Part shown: piece after piece, positions 51,848-64,000 of the stretch
How the letters are laid out: each line of letters opens with the position of its first letter
Position numbering within the stretch: position 1 is the stretch's first letter
Source of the DNA: Saccharophagus degradans 2-40
Lineage (GTDB): Bacteria > Pseudomonadota > Gammaproteobacteria > Pseudomonadales > Cellvibrionaceae
Direction of reading: 5' to 3'
Assembly (NCBI RefSeq): GCF_000013665.1
Contig: NC_007912.1
Location: 1,536,501 to 1,600,500 of the forward strand
DNA length: 64,000 nt
Notes under the pieces: generated by a model
The model's input: the letters and a program-made list of their open reading frames with translations, nothing else
The model's database searches: none
Told to the model about the DNA's origin: nothing
Made by a program: the position numbers and the translations under genes

Positions 51848-52417
51848 ATGAAACAAGTTCTTGTTCTAGTAGCTGATGGTACAGAAGAAATAGAAGCCGT
51901 AACGGTGGTGGATGTATTGCGCCGTGTAGGGGCGAAAGTAACTGTTGCGTCGGTAATGCCGCAAATGGCGACTATTGCAGCCTCCCGTGGGGTGAAAATA
52001 GTGGCCGATACAATTCTAAGGCCGCATCTATTTGATACCCAATGGGATGCCCTTGTGTTGCCCGGTGGTATGCCTGGGGCGGAATACCTTGGCTTATCTG
52101 CAGAGGTAGTAACACTTATAAAGAACACAAAAGCGGCGGGAAATATTATTGCGGCTATTTGTGCGGCTCCGGCAGTAGTGTTGGGTCGCAACGGTTTGTT
52201 AGAGGGGGCCGAAGCAACGTGTCACCCCAGCTTTCAGGCAGAATTGGCGCATCACACCACGGTATCTAGCGCGCGCGTGGTAGATGCAGGCTGGCTTATT
52301 ACGAGCCAAGGGCCCGGCACCGCAATTGAGTTCGCCCTAAAGCTGGTAGCGAGGCTTTACTCGCCAATCGAAGCTGCCGCGCTGGCAGAGGCAATGGTTG
52401 TAGATATTCCTATTTAG
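51848..52417 (+). CDS. DJ-1/PfpI-family protein (YajL/ThiJ-like)
   Basis: 189 residues. N-terminus KQVLVLVADGTEEIEAVTVVDVLRRVGAKVTVASV and the catalytic nucleophile in IIAAICAAPAVVLG (Cys about residue 104) with the conserved Glu at 14-16. DJ-1 relatives act as chaperones, deglycases or esterases against oxidative or carbonyl damage. It has the ThiJ/YajL form, without an added domain. No operon partner is certain; the next gene is 32 bp downstream on the same strand. Confidence 0.93.
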   Translation: MKQVLVLVADGTEEIEAVTVVDVLRRVGAKVTVASVMPQMATIAASRGVKIVADTILRPHLFDTQWDALVLPGGMPGAEYLGLSAEVVTLIKNTKAAGNIIAAICAAPAVVLGRNGLLEGAEATCHPSFQAELAHHTTVSSARVVDAGWLITSQGPGTAIEFALKLVARLYSPIEAAALAEAMVVDIPI

Positions 52418-52449
52418 CGAATTACGCCTTTCCCTACTATGCTTACTGC

Positions 52450-53148
52450 ATGGTAAAAAACAATTTAACTCTTTTTTCTACGTCGCTGTACAGAGCGGGG
52501 CGCTGCCTTGCGCTTGTGCTGTGCGTATTGGTTGCTGCAGGCGTTCACGGGGCGGTTTTAAAGGTTCATGTAACCTCTAATACTGCGCCATTACAAGATG
52601 CAGTGGTTAGCGTGCGTTCTGCAGATAGAGCTGCAGCTAGCTCTGCGGTGCAGCCAACACCTGCACCTGTTGCAGCAGCAATGGATCAGCGCAACCTGCA
52701 ATTCTCGCCCAATGTCATTGCTGTGCAAACTGGTACCTTGGTGTCCTTTCCAAATAGTGATGATGTTCGCCATCATGTTTATTCGTTTTCTCCTGCAAAG
52801 CGGTTTGAGCTAAGGCTATATCACGGCACAACTGCCGACCCCATAAAATTCGATACAGCAGGCAAGGTGGTGCTCGGTTGTAACATCCACGATTCCATGT
52901 TGGGGTACATATTTGTTGTAGACACGCCATTTTTTGCTGTTACCGGTGAAGATGGCTTAGCAGCTATAAAAACCGACGATGCGAGTGAATGGGTTGTGCA
53001 GGTGGAGCACCCGCGCAGCAAAAATGTGTGGCAGCAAAGCGTGACCGCGGCGCAACTTAAAAATGGGTTAAGCGTCGACTTGGGCGGGTTAACACCCGAC
53101 CCGCGCAAGGCAAAGCCTATCTCCGAACTCGATGCGTTGTTTAAGTAA
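52450..53148 (+). CDS. Exported cupredoxin-like protein ('methylamine utilisation' type)
   Basis: 232 residues. Signal peptide about 1-34. A cupredoxin-like domain with a type-1 copper site: His108/109 in DVRHHVYSF, Cys144, His147 and Met150 in GCNIHDSMLGYIF. The preceding stretch (about 62-80) is Ala/Pro-rich. Annotated in other bacteria as methylamine utilisation protein, though no MauA-type genes are here. Likely periplasmic, electron-transferring or copper-binding. First of a compact four-gene module with GGDEF/EAL, DUF3034 and truncated globin genes. Confidence 0.87.
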   Translation: MVKNNLTLFSTSLYRAGRCLALVLCVLVAAGVHGAVLKVHVTSNTAPLQDAVVSVRSADRAAASSAVQPTPAPVAAAMDQRNLQFSPNVIAVQTGTLVSFPNSDDVRHHVYSFSPAKRFELRLYHGTTADPIKFDTAGKVVLGCNIHDSMLGYIFVVDTPFFAVTGEDGLAAIKTDDASEWVVQVEHPRSKNVWQQSVTAAQLKNGLSVDLGGLTPDPRKAKPISELDALFK

Positions 53149-53171
53149 TATGCTGGCTAAGAGTCAACGCT

Positions 53172-55505
53172 ATGCTTAACCTTAGCTATAGATTCAAATT
53201 GTTGTTATTTGTTGTCGGCATCGTGGTGGTGTTAGAAGCCGTTTCTTACACCTCTGCACGAACAGTCATTCGCGATGCTGTTACCGAGCAAGCGCGGGAA
53301 GACTTGCGCCGGGGCGGTGATTTATTTAGTCAGTTAATGAATAACCGCGCCCGTCTACTCGCATTGGCTGTTGGCGTAATGGTTGAAGATTTTGGTTTGC
53401 GTGAGGCCGTTGCAATTGGCCACCCTGCAACAATTGAATCTGCATTGCAAAACCACATGGCACGTATCCACGCGGACCTTGCCGTTGTGTTGGATGGCGA
53501 AGGAAAAGTCATTGCCGGTAGTGCGTTAATTCCAAATGCAGACAGTGAATTATTTTCTACGCTGATCGATAAAAATGGCTATGCGCTCATTTTAGTTGAA
53601 GGGCGGCTTTACCAGTTTATGCTGGCGCCAATTTTCGCTCCCGAATATGTGGGTACCGCAGGGGTTGGTTTTGAAATTGATCAGAGCTTAAGCGTATATT
53701 TAAAGCACTTAACTAATTTAGAAGTATCTTTTGTTCATGTATTGCCGGAATCACTTTTGTATCTGAATGGTACTTTAAGTGAGCAAGAGCAGGTTAGTTT
53801 ATTGGCCAGTCGCGACATGGCTATTAACACGGCGGGCACAATTTGGCAGACAGAACATATGTTGGGCAATACTGTCCAGCTTAGCGCCGAACCACACAAG
53901 ATTGTTGCATCGTTACAAATTCCTATAAGTAGTGCCATGCAGCCATTTTCGGTGCTCGATACACAGCTGTTTGGGCTTACTATCTCGTTTGTGTTTTTTG
54001 CTACGTTACTCTCTTTGCTTGTTGCTAGAAGTGCAACCAAACCTATTCAGGTTTTGGCAGATGCCGCGCGCGATATGGCTGATGGGTTATATGGACGCAG
54101 AGTTGTTGTTCATTCTAATGACGAATTTGGCGAATTGGCAGACGCCTTCAATACAATGCAGCACGCTATCGCCGAGCGCGAGAAAAAAATTGTGTATCAA
54201 TTGCAGCACGATAGCTTAACGGGGTTGGAGAACCGCTCTCAGGTTTTGCCGCAGTTGTCGCGTTTACTTTCGGTTGCCCAGGCTAGTAATGCATCGCTGG
54301 CCGTGCTGGCGGTAGATGTTAATAAATTTACCCAAATTAACGATACGTTTAGCTCGGCAGCAGGGGATGAAGTGTTGCGTCAGGTTGGTACGCGCTTTCA
54401 GCAAATACTACCAACGCAAAGCGTTGTTATTCGCATGGGTAGTGACGAGTTTTTACTGTTAATTTCACTTGGTGCCGAGAGTGAGATGCTGAGTGTGCAA
54501 GAACAGTTGCAGCGCAATTTCGATGAGAGCTTTTTAATCGAAGGCGCACCCATGCGTATCGATTTAAATATTGGTTATTGTATCTACCCTCAAGCAGGGG
54601 ATTCGCCCGAGCTGTTATTAAGAAGAGCAAACCTTGCGCTTAAGCATGCGCAGCAAACGGATGTTTTTATTGCCGAGTACCAGCAGGGCTGGGATGAAGC
54701 ACATTTGAAAAACTTGCGCATACTTGGCGAGTTTAATAGTGCGCTCGAAGCTGGGCAGTTGGCTGTTTACTATCAACCTAAGGTGGGAGCAAAAGATAAA
54801 GCAAAAGTGTGTGCAGAAGCGCTTATTCGCTGGATACATCCAGAGCTTGGCTTTATTAACCCAGAAACCCTTATTCAACTTTTAGAAAATGCTGGCCAAG
54901 TTGGCGCATTAACGCGCTGGGTGTTGAGCCGAGCCTTAACCAATATGGTTGAGCTGCGCGAGCAGGGCATTGATATTGAAGTGTCTGTAAATTTATCTGC
55001 ATTGGATTTATTAGAAGACGAATTGCCAGATTATGTCGCATCGCTTCTACAAGAACATAATATTGCTGCAGCTAAGCTGTGCTTAGAGGTTACCGAAAGC
55101 GCTCTAATGCGCGATGCAGAACACAGCCTTGCAAATTTACACCGCTTTAATCGTTTGGGGTGCGCTCTGTCGGTAGATGATTATGGTACTGGTTATTCGT
55201 CTTTGTCTCAGCTTAAGCAGCTGCCGGTGTCGGAATTAAAAATAGATAAGTCGTTTGTATTGCAATTAGATCAAAACAAAGACGACCAATTTATTGTGCA
55301 ATCTACAATTGAGTTGGGCCACAGTTTGGGGTTAAGCGTAACTGCCGAGGGTGTGGAGAACGAGGCTAGTGGTGCCATATTACGGTCTTACGGGTGCGAT
55401 ACTTTGCAGGGGTATTTTTATAGTAAGCCCGCGCCATTACCTGAGTTTTCGCTTTGGGTTAAAAATTATATTGCGAATGTTCACTCATGGAGTGCGAATG
55501 AATAA
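53172..55505 (+). CDS. Membrane GGDEF/EAL protein with periplasmic sensor
   Basis: 777 residues. TM about 7-27, periplasmic sensor region about 30-265, TM about 268-290, HAMP about 290-342, GGDEF domain about 350-510, EAL domain about 520-770. The GGDEF signature reads GSDEF (423-427), an alteration that may lower or abolish cyclase activity; EALIRW (549-554) and DDYGTGYSSL show an intact EAL. So it is probably a c-di-GMP phosphodiesterase under periplasmic control. Starts 23 bp after the cupredoxin gene and overlaps the DUF3034 gene by 8 bp. Confidence 0.92.
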   Translation: MLNLSYRFKLLLFVVGIVVVLEAVSYTSARTVIRDAVTEQAREDLRRGGDLFSQLMNNRARLLALAVGVMVEDFGLREAVAIGHPATIESALQNHMARIHADLAVVLDGEGKVIAGSALIPNADSELFSTLIDKNGYALILVEGRLYQFMLAPIFAPEYVGTAGVGFEIDQSLSVYLKHLTNLEVSFVHVLPESLLYLNGTLSEQEQVSLLASRDMAINTAGTIWQTEHMLGNTVQLSAEPHKIVASLQIPISSAMQPFSVLDTQLFGLTISFVFFATLLSLLVARSATKPIQVLADAARDMADGLYGRRVVVHSNDEFGELADAFNTMQHAIAEREKKIVYQLQHDSLTGLENRSQVLPQLSRLLSVAQASNASLAVLAVDVNKFTQINDTFSSAAGDEVLRQVGTRFQQILPTQSVVIRMGSDEFLLLISLGAESEMLSVQEQLQRNFDESFLIEGAPMRIDLNIGYCIYPQAGDSPELLLRRANLALKHAQQTDVFIAEYQQGWDEAHLKNLRILGEFNSALEAGQLAVYYQPKVGAKDKAKVCAEALIRWIHPELGFINPETLIQLLENAGQVGALTRWVLSRALTNMVELREQGIDIEVSVNLSALDLLEDELPDYVASLLQEHNIAAAKLCLEVTESALMRDAEHSLANLHRFNRLGCALSVDDYGTGYSSLSQLKQLPVSELKIDKSFVLQLDQNKDDQFIVQSTIELGHSLGLSVTAEGVENEASGAILRSYGCDTLQGYFYSKPAPLPEFSLWVKNYIANVHSWSANE

Positions 55506-56373
55506 TAGTATACAGCGTGCCGTGTTTACTTTCTGTGTGGCAGCTTGTTTGGCTGCCAATACGCAAGCCGATCGCCCTGGTAGCCGGGTTATTGCAACCG
55601 GTGCCGTTAGTACGATTGAAGGTGCCGCTGGTGGTGGCATTGTGCCCATGGCGGTGCTTTCTGGCTACGGTAGTAACGAAGAGCATGGAGGTGCCGTGTT
55701 TGCTAGTAAAGTTGCCACGTCCGACTACGCGCTTACGGTACTGGGGGCAAGCTGGAGTTATGCTAACAGGGTGGAGTTTTCGTTGGCTCAGCAGACGCTA
55801 CAACATGAAACCTTGTCTGGCGCGCTGGGGGTGGACGACACCACAATAGCGCAGCGTATAGTGGGTATAAAAGTAAGAGTTGCCGGTGATGTGCTTTATA
55901 CGTCTATACCTCAAATTAGCGTAGGGTTGCAGCACAAGACCAATTTGGACTTTTTTATTCCATCGGCAGCAGGGGCCAAAGAAGACAGTGGCTTAGATAT
56001 ATACGCCAGTGCCTCTAAAGTGTATTTGGGCGGGCTGGAGGGGTATAACCTATTACTTAACGGTACTTTGCGGGCGACTAAGGCTAATCAGACTGGGCTG
56101 GTAGGCTTTGGTGGAGATAAAAACAGCGAGCACCAGCTGCAAGTGGAGCTATCCGCCGGCATATTTTTAAATAAACACCTTTTGATTGGCGCAGAGTACA
56201 AGCAAAAGCCAGATAACCTAAGTTTTGCTGCAGAAGATGACTGGCAAACAGCGTTCGTAGCTTGGTTTCCCAATAAGCGGCTCGCGGTGGTAGCCGGTGC
56301 GGTAGATCTTGGGGAGGTTGCCACCTTGCCCAAGCAAACCGGCTGGTATTTATCTTTCCAGGGGAGCTTGTAA
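55498..56373 (+). CDS. DUF3034 family exported protein
   Basis: 291 residues from ATG 55498 (MNNSIQRAVF); the frame extends upstream inside the GGDEF/EAL gene and is rejected. Signal peptide 1-24 (NTQA). Gly-rich first part (VSTIEGAAGGGIVPMAVLSGYG) and alternating hydrophobic strands with aromatic ends consistent with an outer-membrane beta-barrel, ending WYLSFQGSL. DUF3034 has no known function but is often beside truncated globin genes in Shewanella-like genomes (recollection). Starts inside the preceding gene, so translation is coupled. Confidence 0.83.
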   Translation: MNNSIQRAVFTFCVAACLAANTQADRPGSRVIATGAVSTIEGAAGGGIVPMAVLSGYGSNEEHGGAVFASKVATSDYALTVLGASWSYANRVEFSLAQQTLQHETLSGALGVDDTTIAQRIVGIKVRVAGDVLYTSIPQISVGLQHKTNLDFFIPSAAGAKEDSGLDIYASASKVYLGGLEGYNLLLNGTLRATKANQTGLVGFGGDKNSEHQLQVELSAGIFLNKHLLIGAEYKQKPDNLSFAAEDDWQTAFVAWFPNKRLAVVAGAVDLGEVATLPKQTGWYLSFQGSL

Positions 56374-56375
56374 TC

Positions 56376-56813
56376 ATGTTTAGCGCGATTAGAACCGTAT
56401 CTATTGGAATGATTGCAACCCTATTGTTACTGGGGTGCAGTAGTTTGCAGGGGCAAAACCAGACTCTTTATAAGCAGTTGGGTGGGCAAGATGGAGTTTC
56501 TGCGCTTACTAGGCAATTGCTAATTAATATGGCCGCAGATAATCGCATAGCCCCTAGGTTCCGCGGGGTGAATATAGGCAAGTTTAAAACAGGGTTAGAT
56601 ACCTACCTGTGTAGCATTACCGATGGTGGCTGTGTGTATGGTGGTGACAGCATCAAAACTATTCACTCTGGCTACAATTACACTGCAACAGAGTTTAACG
56701 CGCTTGTTGAAAACCTCATGCAAGCCATGGAAACGCTGCAGATCCCTACGGCAACCCAAAACAAGCTGCTGGCCAAATTGGCGCCAAGCTACCAAGATGT
56801 GGTTTATCAGTAG
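56376..56813 (+). CDS. Group 1 truncated hemoglobin, lipoprotein form
   Basis: 145 residues. Lipoprotein signal with lipobox LLGC (Cys21); AGGGGAG ribosome site inside the end of the DUF3034 gene. The globin part (about 30-145) has LYKQLGGQDGVSALTRQLL, DNRIAPRF, and the proximal heme His97 in TIHSGYNYTATEFNALVENLM. The B10 position, usually Tyr, seems to be Leu or Ile. Anchored to an outer or inner membrane face, it would bind O2 or NO. Co-located with DUF3034 and the c-di-GMP protein. Confidence 0.9.
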   Translation: MFSAIRTVSIGMIATLLLLGCSSLQGQNQTLYKQLGGQDGVSALTRQLLINMAADNRIAPRFRGVNIGKFKTGLDTYLCSITDGGCVYGGDSIKTIHSGYNYTATEFNALVENLMQAMETLQIPTATQNKLLAKLAPSYQDVVYQ

Positions 56814-56887
56814 CTGTCTGCGGCTATAGCTGCTCAGGGCGAGGAGCTATAGAGGTTAAACAAACCTAAAATATACCCAATCCTTAA

Positions 56888-56916
56888 TTGAGAAAGAAAG
56901 GCTTTTCTGGTAATCT
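56888..56916 (+). promoter_or_regulatory. Possible promoter for pyrG
   Basis: TTGAGA (five of six matches) and TAATCT (three of six) separated by 17 bases, about 155 bases before pyrG. Weak -10; only a candidate. Confidence 0.3.
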
Positions 56917-57050
56917 GGCGCCCCATCTTAAGGGCGGTATTCAAAGGTCGATTTTTCTCCTTTTCGAGTCCCCCACCTTCCGGCCCAGCCGGATTTCGGC
57001 AGAGCATTGGCTGGGCACAATTCAACAGATCACTGTTCAAGATCAATTAG

Positions 57051-58703
<1,653 letters not shown>

Positions 58704-58750
58704 ATGTATCTACACCTCCACCTGGGTGGGGGTGATACTAAGAAGCTATT

Positions 58751-59634
<884 letters not shown>

Positions 59635-59655
59635 AACCCTTTTTAGTTAAAGTAA

Positions 59656-60960
<1,305 letters not shown>

Positions 60961-60990
60961 TTGCGCCCATGCCATTTATGGCTAGGTAAT

Positions 60991-61034
60991 AAAAAGCCGG
61001 CAATTTAAGTTAACGCTTGATTGCCGGCTTTTTT
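60991..61034. terminator. Intrinsic terminator after eno
   Basis: AAAAGCCGGCAA / TTGCCGGCTTTT perfect 12-bp stem with an 18-base loop and flanking A/T runs, 30 bases after the eno stop. Confidence 0.9.
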
Positions 61035-61144
61035 GTTTTACCATGCCTTAAAAATGCTATGCTTCTGCTTGTTTTAGGTGTGTTGGCGCAGGCTAACTGG
61101 TTGTTTGCATCGCGCTGTTATGTAAGTTTTTGGTAGGTTTGTTC

Positions 61145-61447
61145 ATGAAGTGGCTCGCCATTATTTTAGTTGTTGCGCTTTTAGCTCTCCAGTATAGGCT
61201 GTGGATGGGCGAGGGTAGTATTGCCAGCGTGGTGAGTTTAAATAGAGAAATTGCCAAGCAGAAAGAAGAAAACGCGCGCCTGCGTGAACGCAACAGATTA
61301 CTAGCAGCCGAAGTGGATGCATTGAAGCAAGGCAAAGATGCTATAGAAGAAAGAGCCCGCAACGACATGGGCATGATAAAAGAAGGCGAAACATTTTTTA
61401 TGATTGTGGACGAAACAGACAAAGACACGAAAAAAAATAAAAAATGA
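61145..61447 (+). CDS. ftsB: Cell division protein FtsB
   Basis: 100 residues from ATG 61145, about eight bases after TAGG. One N-terminal TM (about 3-21, WLAIILVVALLALQYRLW), then a coiled coil KQKEENARLRERNRLLAAEVDALK, and the RARNDMGMIKEGETFF block seen in FtsB. It links FtsL and FtsQ in the divisome. Lies between eno and ispD as in many gammaproteobacteria. Confidence 0.95.
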   Translation: MKWLAIILVVALLALQYRLWMGEGSIASVVSLNREIAKQKEENARLRERNRLLAAEVDALKQGKDAIEERARNDMGMIKEGETFFMIVDETDKDTKKNKK

Positions 61448-61528
61448 TCGTGCTTTAATTCGTCGCAAGCCGTGTGATACCCGCGCTAACCTATTTAATT
61501 TAATGCAGCTTACACTAGAGATATTTCT

Positions 61529-62305
61529 TTGATCGCGCCAAAGCAAAATACAATTTCGCAACATCGTCAGCTTTGGGCTGTTATTCCCGCATCGGGCATT
61601 GGTGCTCGTATGGGGGTTGGTATCCCTAAGCAATATTTATTGCTGTGTGGCAAAACCATTTTAGAGCATACCCTTCACAAAATAAGTCAGGTAGAAAACC
61701 TAAGCGGCATCGTTTTAGTGCTAGACGCAAACGACCAATACTGGCCCACCCTTAACTGCAATAGCATTCCCAACCTGCATGTGGTGAATGGCGGCGCTAG
61801 CCGTGCGCAATCGGTTAAAAATGGGTTGAGCTATATAGCAAAACAAATAGCCAATAACACTGCCAATAACACAGGCCAAGACCAAGAAGTAAAAGTGTTG
61901 GTTCACGATGCGGCACGCCCCTGTGTAAATGTAAAAAATATAGAAACACTTGTGGCGAGCTGTGAGCAGGCGAACCAAGGTGGAATATTGGCAGCGCCCG
62001 TGGCAGATACCGTAAAACGTGCGGTTGAACAGGGCGAGGCGCCTGCAGTGCAGGCAACAGTAGATCGCTCTTTGTTATGGCTAGCACACACGCCGCAGTA
62101 TTTTGAATTGCACTGCCTACTCAATGCGCTAAACCACTGCGAGCAAGCGGGGCTAGAGGTAACCGATGAGGCATCTGCAATTGAGCAAACCGGTGGGCAG
62201 GTATTATTAGTTGCCGACGGTAAAGACAATATTAAAATAACGCTGCCAGAAGATATGCTGGTAGCAGAAGCAATTTTAGCGAATCAGTTAAAACAGGGTA
62301 CTTAG
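61529..62305 (+). CDS. ispD: 2-C-methyl-D-erythritol 4-phosphate cytidylyltransferase
   Basis: 258 residues with TTG start (TAGAGA upstream); no ATG exists before the nucleotide-binding loop. Third step of the MEP isoprenoid pathway. [27 protein letters not shown] at the start (CTP loop), [22 protein letters not shown] and [19 protein letters not shown]. It is slightly longer than usual because of an Asn/Thr-rich insert near residue 108 ([12 protein letters not shown]). ispF follows with only 2 bp between. Confidence 0.96.
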   Translation: MIAPKQNTISQHRQLWAVIPASGIGARMGVGIPKQYLLLCGKTILEHTLHKISQVENLSGIVLVLDANDQYWPTLNCNSIPNLHVVNGGASRAQSVKNGLSYIAKQIANNTANNTGQDQEVKVLVHDAARPCVNVKNIETLVASCEQANQGGILAAPVADTVKRAVEQGEAPAVQATVDRSLLWLAHTPQYFELHCLLNALNHCEQAGLEVTDEASAIEQTGGQVLLVADGKDNIKITLPEDMLVAEAILANQLKQGT

Positions 62306-62307
62306 AT

Positions 62308-62775
62308 ATGCGCATAGGTCAGGGGGTTGACGTTCACGCCTTTGGGGATGGCGATAAAATAGTAATAGGTGGTGTAGTTATACCCTACGAGCGCGGTTTA
62401 GTGGCGCACTCCGATGGCGATGTATTGCTACACGCACTTTGCGATGCTTTGCTTGGTGCAGCGGCCTTGGGGGATATTGGCAAGCACTTCCCCGATACCG
62501 ATAGCGCCTATAAAAATGCATGCAGTCGCACTTTGCTGCGCATGGTTTATAGCAAACTAAAAGCCAAAGGCTATAGTTTGGTAAATGCCGATATGACCAT
62601 TGTGGCACAAGCGCCTAAAATGGCACCGCATATTAGTGATATGCGCGCAAAAATTGCAGAAGACTTAGATACCCACATAGATAATATTAACGTTAAAGCC
62701 ACCACCACAGAGCAACTCGGCTTTAATGGACGTAAAGAAGGTATCACCGCACTTGCAACCGTACTAATTAAATAG
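62308..62775 (+). CDS. ispF: 2-C-methyl-D-erythritol 2,4-cyclodiphosphate synthase
   Basis: 155 residues, normal length. Makes the cyclic diphosphate in the MEP pathway. Metal-binding [13 protein letters not shown] near the N-terminus, [33 protein letters not shown], and [15 protein letters not shown] with the substrate loop. Two bases after the ispD stop, so translationally linked; truD follows 78 bp later. Confidence 0.98.
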   Translation: MRIGQGVDVHAFGDGDKIVIGGVVIPYERGLVAHSDGDVLLHALCDALLGAAALGDIGKHFPDTDSAYKNACSRTLLRMVYSKLKAKGYSLVNADMTIVAQAPKMAPHISDMRAKIAEDLDTHIDNINVKATTTEQLGFNGRKEGITALATVLIK

Positions 62776-62853
62776 CTTTGTACAAATATACTTAAAGCAC
62801 TTTCATCCGCACCGTTCTAGCCAATTGGCTAGTGCTATAGAGAATACAATTTA

Positions 62854-63843
62854 ATGAGTTTTAATTTAGATTTTGCCTACGCCCAAGGGCAGCCCACCCA
62901 GACTGCCACCTTCCGCCAATTAGCGGAGGATTTTATTGTAGATGAGCAGCTAGGCTTTGAATTTAGCGGTGAAGGTGAACACCTATATGTTCAAATTAAA
63001 AAAACAGGCGAAAACACGCAATACGTTGCTAAACAACTGGCGCGCTACTTGGGGGTTAAGCCGGTTGCGGTTGGCTTTAGCGGCCTGAAGGATCGTCACG
63101 CTGTAACTACCCAGTGGTTTAGCGTGCAATTGCCGGGTAAAAATATTGATATCGACTGGGCTGACTTTATCGAAAAAACGCAGCTCAATGTGGAAGTATT
63201 ACAGCAAGGGCGGCACAGCGCCAAATTGCGCCGCGGTCAGCATTTATGTAACGATTTTGTTATTACTTTGCGCGATATTAGCCAAAGTGATGACCTAGAA
63301 GCGCGATTGCAAACTGTAGCGGCCAACGGTGCCCCCAATTATTTCGGTGAGCAGCGTTTTGGTATTGATGGCGGTAACCTTGCGCGTGCGCAGGCGTGGT
63401 TTAGTGGTGAAGACCCCATTCGCAACAAAAACATGCAGGGTATTATTTTATCTGCTGCACGCTCCTACCTGTTTAACCTAGTGCTTAGCGAGCGAATAAA
63501 GCAAGACAATTGGCTAGCGCCGATGGACGGCGACCCCGCAGAAGTACCAACTGGCCCACTATGGGGCCGCGGCCGACCTAAATCGACCGATGCATTGCTA
63601 GAGCTAGAAAACGAAGTACTGGCCCACTTGGACCTATGGCGAGATAAGCTCGAGCACAACGGTTTAAGCCAAGAGCGCAGAGATTTAGTGCTTAAGCCTC
63701 GTTCATTCTCGTGGCAGTGGCAAGACAATGCCTTGGTACTTAGCTTGTCGTTGGCCCCTGGGCTATATGCAACATCGCTGTTGCGTGATGTATTGCTATT
63801 GAATAACGTTTCAGCAGAACAATACGCCCCTCCTGCAGCCTAA
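62854..63843 (+). CDS. truD: tRNA pseudouridine(13) synthase TruD
   Basis: 329 residues. Isomerises U13 of tRNA-Glu. The TruD block GFSGLKDRHAVTTQWFSVQ carries the catalytic Asp; APNYFGEQRFGIDGGNLARA and the GPLWGRGRP segment are typical. Follows ispF as in other gammaproteobacteria, with surE usually next; here the window ends. Confidence 0.95.
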   Translation: MSFNLDFAYAQGQPTQTATFRQLAEDFIVDEQLGFEFSGEGEHLYVQIKKTGENTQYVAKQLARYLGVKPVAVGFSGLKDRHAVTTQWFSVQLPGKNIDIDWADFIEKTQLNVEVLQQGRHSAKLRRGQHLCNDFVITLRDISQSDDLEARLQTVAANGAPNYFGEQRFGIDGGNLARAQAWFSGEDPIRNKNMQGIILSAARSYLFNLVLSERIKQDNWLAPMDGDPAEVPTGPLWGRGRPKSTDALLELENEVLAHLDLWRDKLEHNGLSQERRDLVLKPRSFSWQWQDNALVLSLSLAPGLYATSLLRDVLLLNNVSAEQYAPPAA

Positions 63844-63889
63844 AAACACGCCAACTTGTGGTATAGTTCGGCGGTTTTGTTTAACTGCC

Positions 63890-63921
63890 GCGCGGCTTGT
63901 GCTTATACTAGCCGCGCTTTA
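63890..63921. terminator. Possible terminator after truD
   Basis: GCGCGGCT / AGCCGCGC, an 8-bp stem with a 12-base loop, followed by TTTAT. Only a weak T-run, so uncertain. Confidence 0.35.
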
Positions 63922-63981
63922 TCAATGGACGCTAGCGCTTAGCAGAAGTCGCTAGCCCATTTGCTTTGTCGAGAGGGTGAA

Positions 63982-64000
63982 GTGGATCGATTAAAACTAG
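63982..64000 (+). CDS. Possible start of the next gene (partial)
   Basis: GTG at 63982, four bases after GAGAGGG, then Asp-Arg-Leu-Lys-Leu, cut by the window edge. It could be the gene after truD (surE in relatives), but these six residues do not show it. Confidence 0.3.

Overview
The window looks like ordinary chromosome from a marine gammaproteobacterium. The protein sequences, gene order (dsbC-hom-thrC-recJ; ypjD next to ffh-rpsP-rimM-trmD-rplS; pyrG-kdsA-eno-ftsB-ispD-ispF-truD) and moderate GC suggest the Cellvibrionaceae (Saccharophagus/Teredinibacter-like). This placement is pattern recognition, not a database result. Ectoine synthesis fits a saline habitat. I see no tRNA, rRNA, CRISPR array, prophage or transposase gene.

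Layout. 1-4.4 kb: the end of an ectoine operon (ectB tail, ectC, ectoine-type aspartate kinase), a membrane TPR protein and an SSF symporter. 4.4-10.4 kb: single genes, namely a TANGO2/NRDE protein, a fused double PTPS/QueD-like protein, a YqfO-like protein, a DUF3135 protein, a Nudix hydrolase, a CorC-type membrane protein and YpjD. 10.7-14.4 kb: ffh, rpsP, rimM, trmD and rplS, ending in a strong terminator. 14.5-22.6 kb: an amphipathic lipoprotein, dsbC, hom, thrC, an L,D-transpeptidase, a NIT-like membrane protein and recJ. 23.2-31.7 kb: a large VolA-type lipoprotein lipase, prfB with its programmed frameshift, lysS, ung, an SDR and a ThuA protein. 32.1-36.5 kb: polyamine genes (speD facing a membrane-fused spermidine synthase) with a small anchored protein, a GNAT and a rhomboid protease. 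36.8-45 kb: a PEP-CTERM protein, a CioAB/CydAB oxidase with a GbsR-like regulator, a shikimate-kinase-like protein, a SulP transporter and an aromatic aminotransferase. 45-50.3 kb: two tandem HD-GYP proteins, greB and an S9 peptidase. 50.5-56.8 kb: tilS, a DJ-1 protein, then a compact four-gene module (exported cupredoxin, membrane GGDEF/EAL protein, DUF3034 protein, lipoprotein truncated globin). 57-64 kb: pyrG, kdsA, eno, ftsB, ispD, ispF and truD.

The most unusual signal is non-coding. Two copies, about 93% identical by eye, of a 200-bp nested-palindrome element lie at 31733-31932 and 37532-37731. Each sits between two versions of a terminator-like hairpin. At the first locus the two hairpins are identical 19-mers, as if the element had inserted into a transcription terminator and duplicated it. 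The two loci have different hairpins, so the hairpin appears to belong to the target and not to the element. A different MITE-like repeat (40296-40418) supplies the last codons and stop of the GbsR-like regulator, and a 14-bp tandem repeat creates the recJ stop codon.

c-di-GMP signalling is well represented (two HD-GYP proteins and one GGDEF/EAL protein). The last of these is coupled to exported copper and heme proteins, which suggests but does not prove periplasmic redox or gas sensing.
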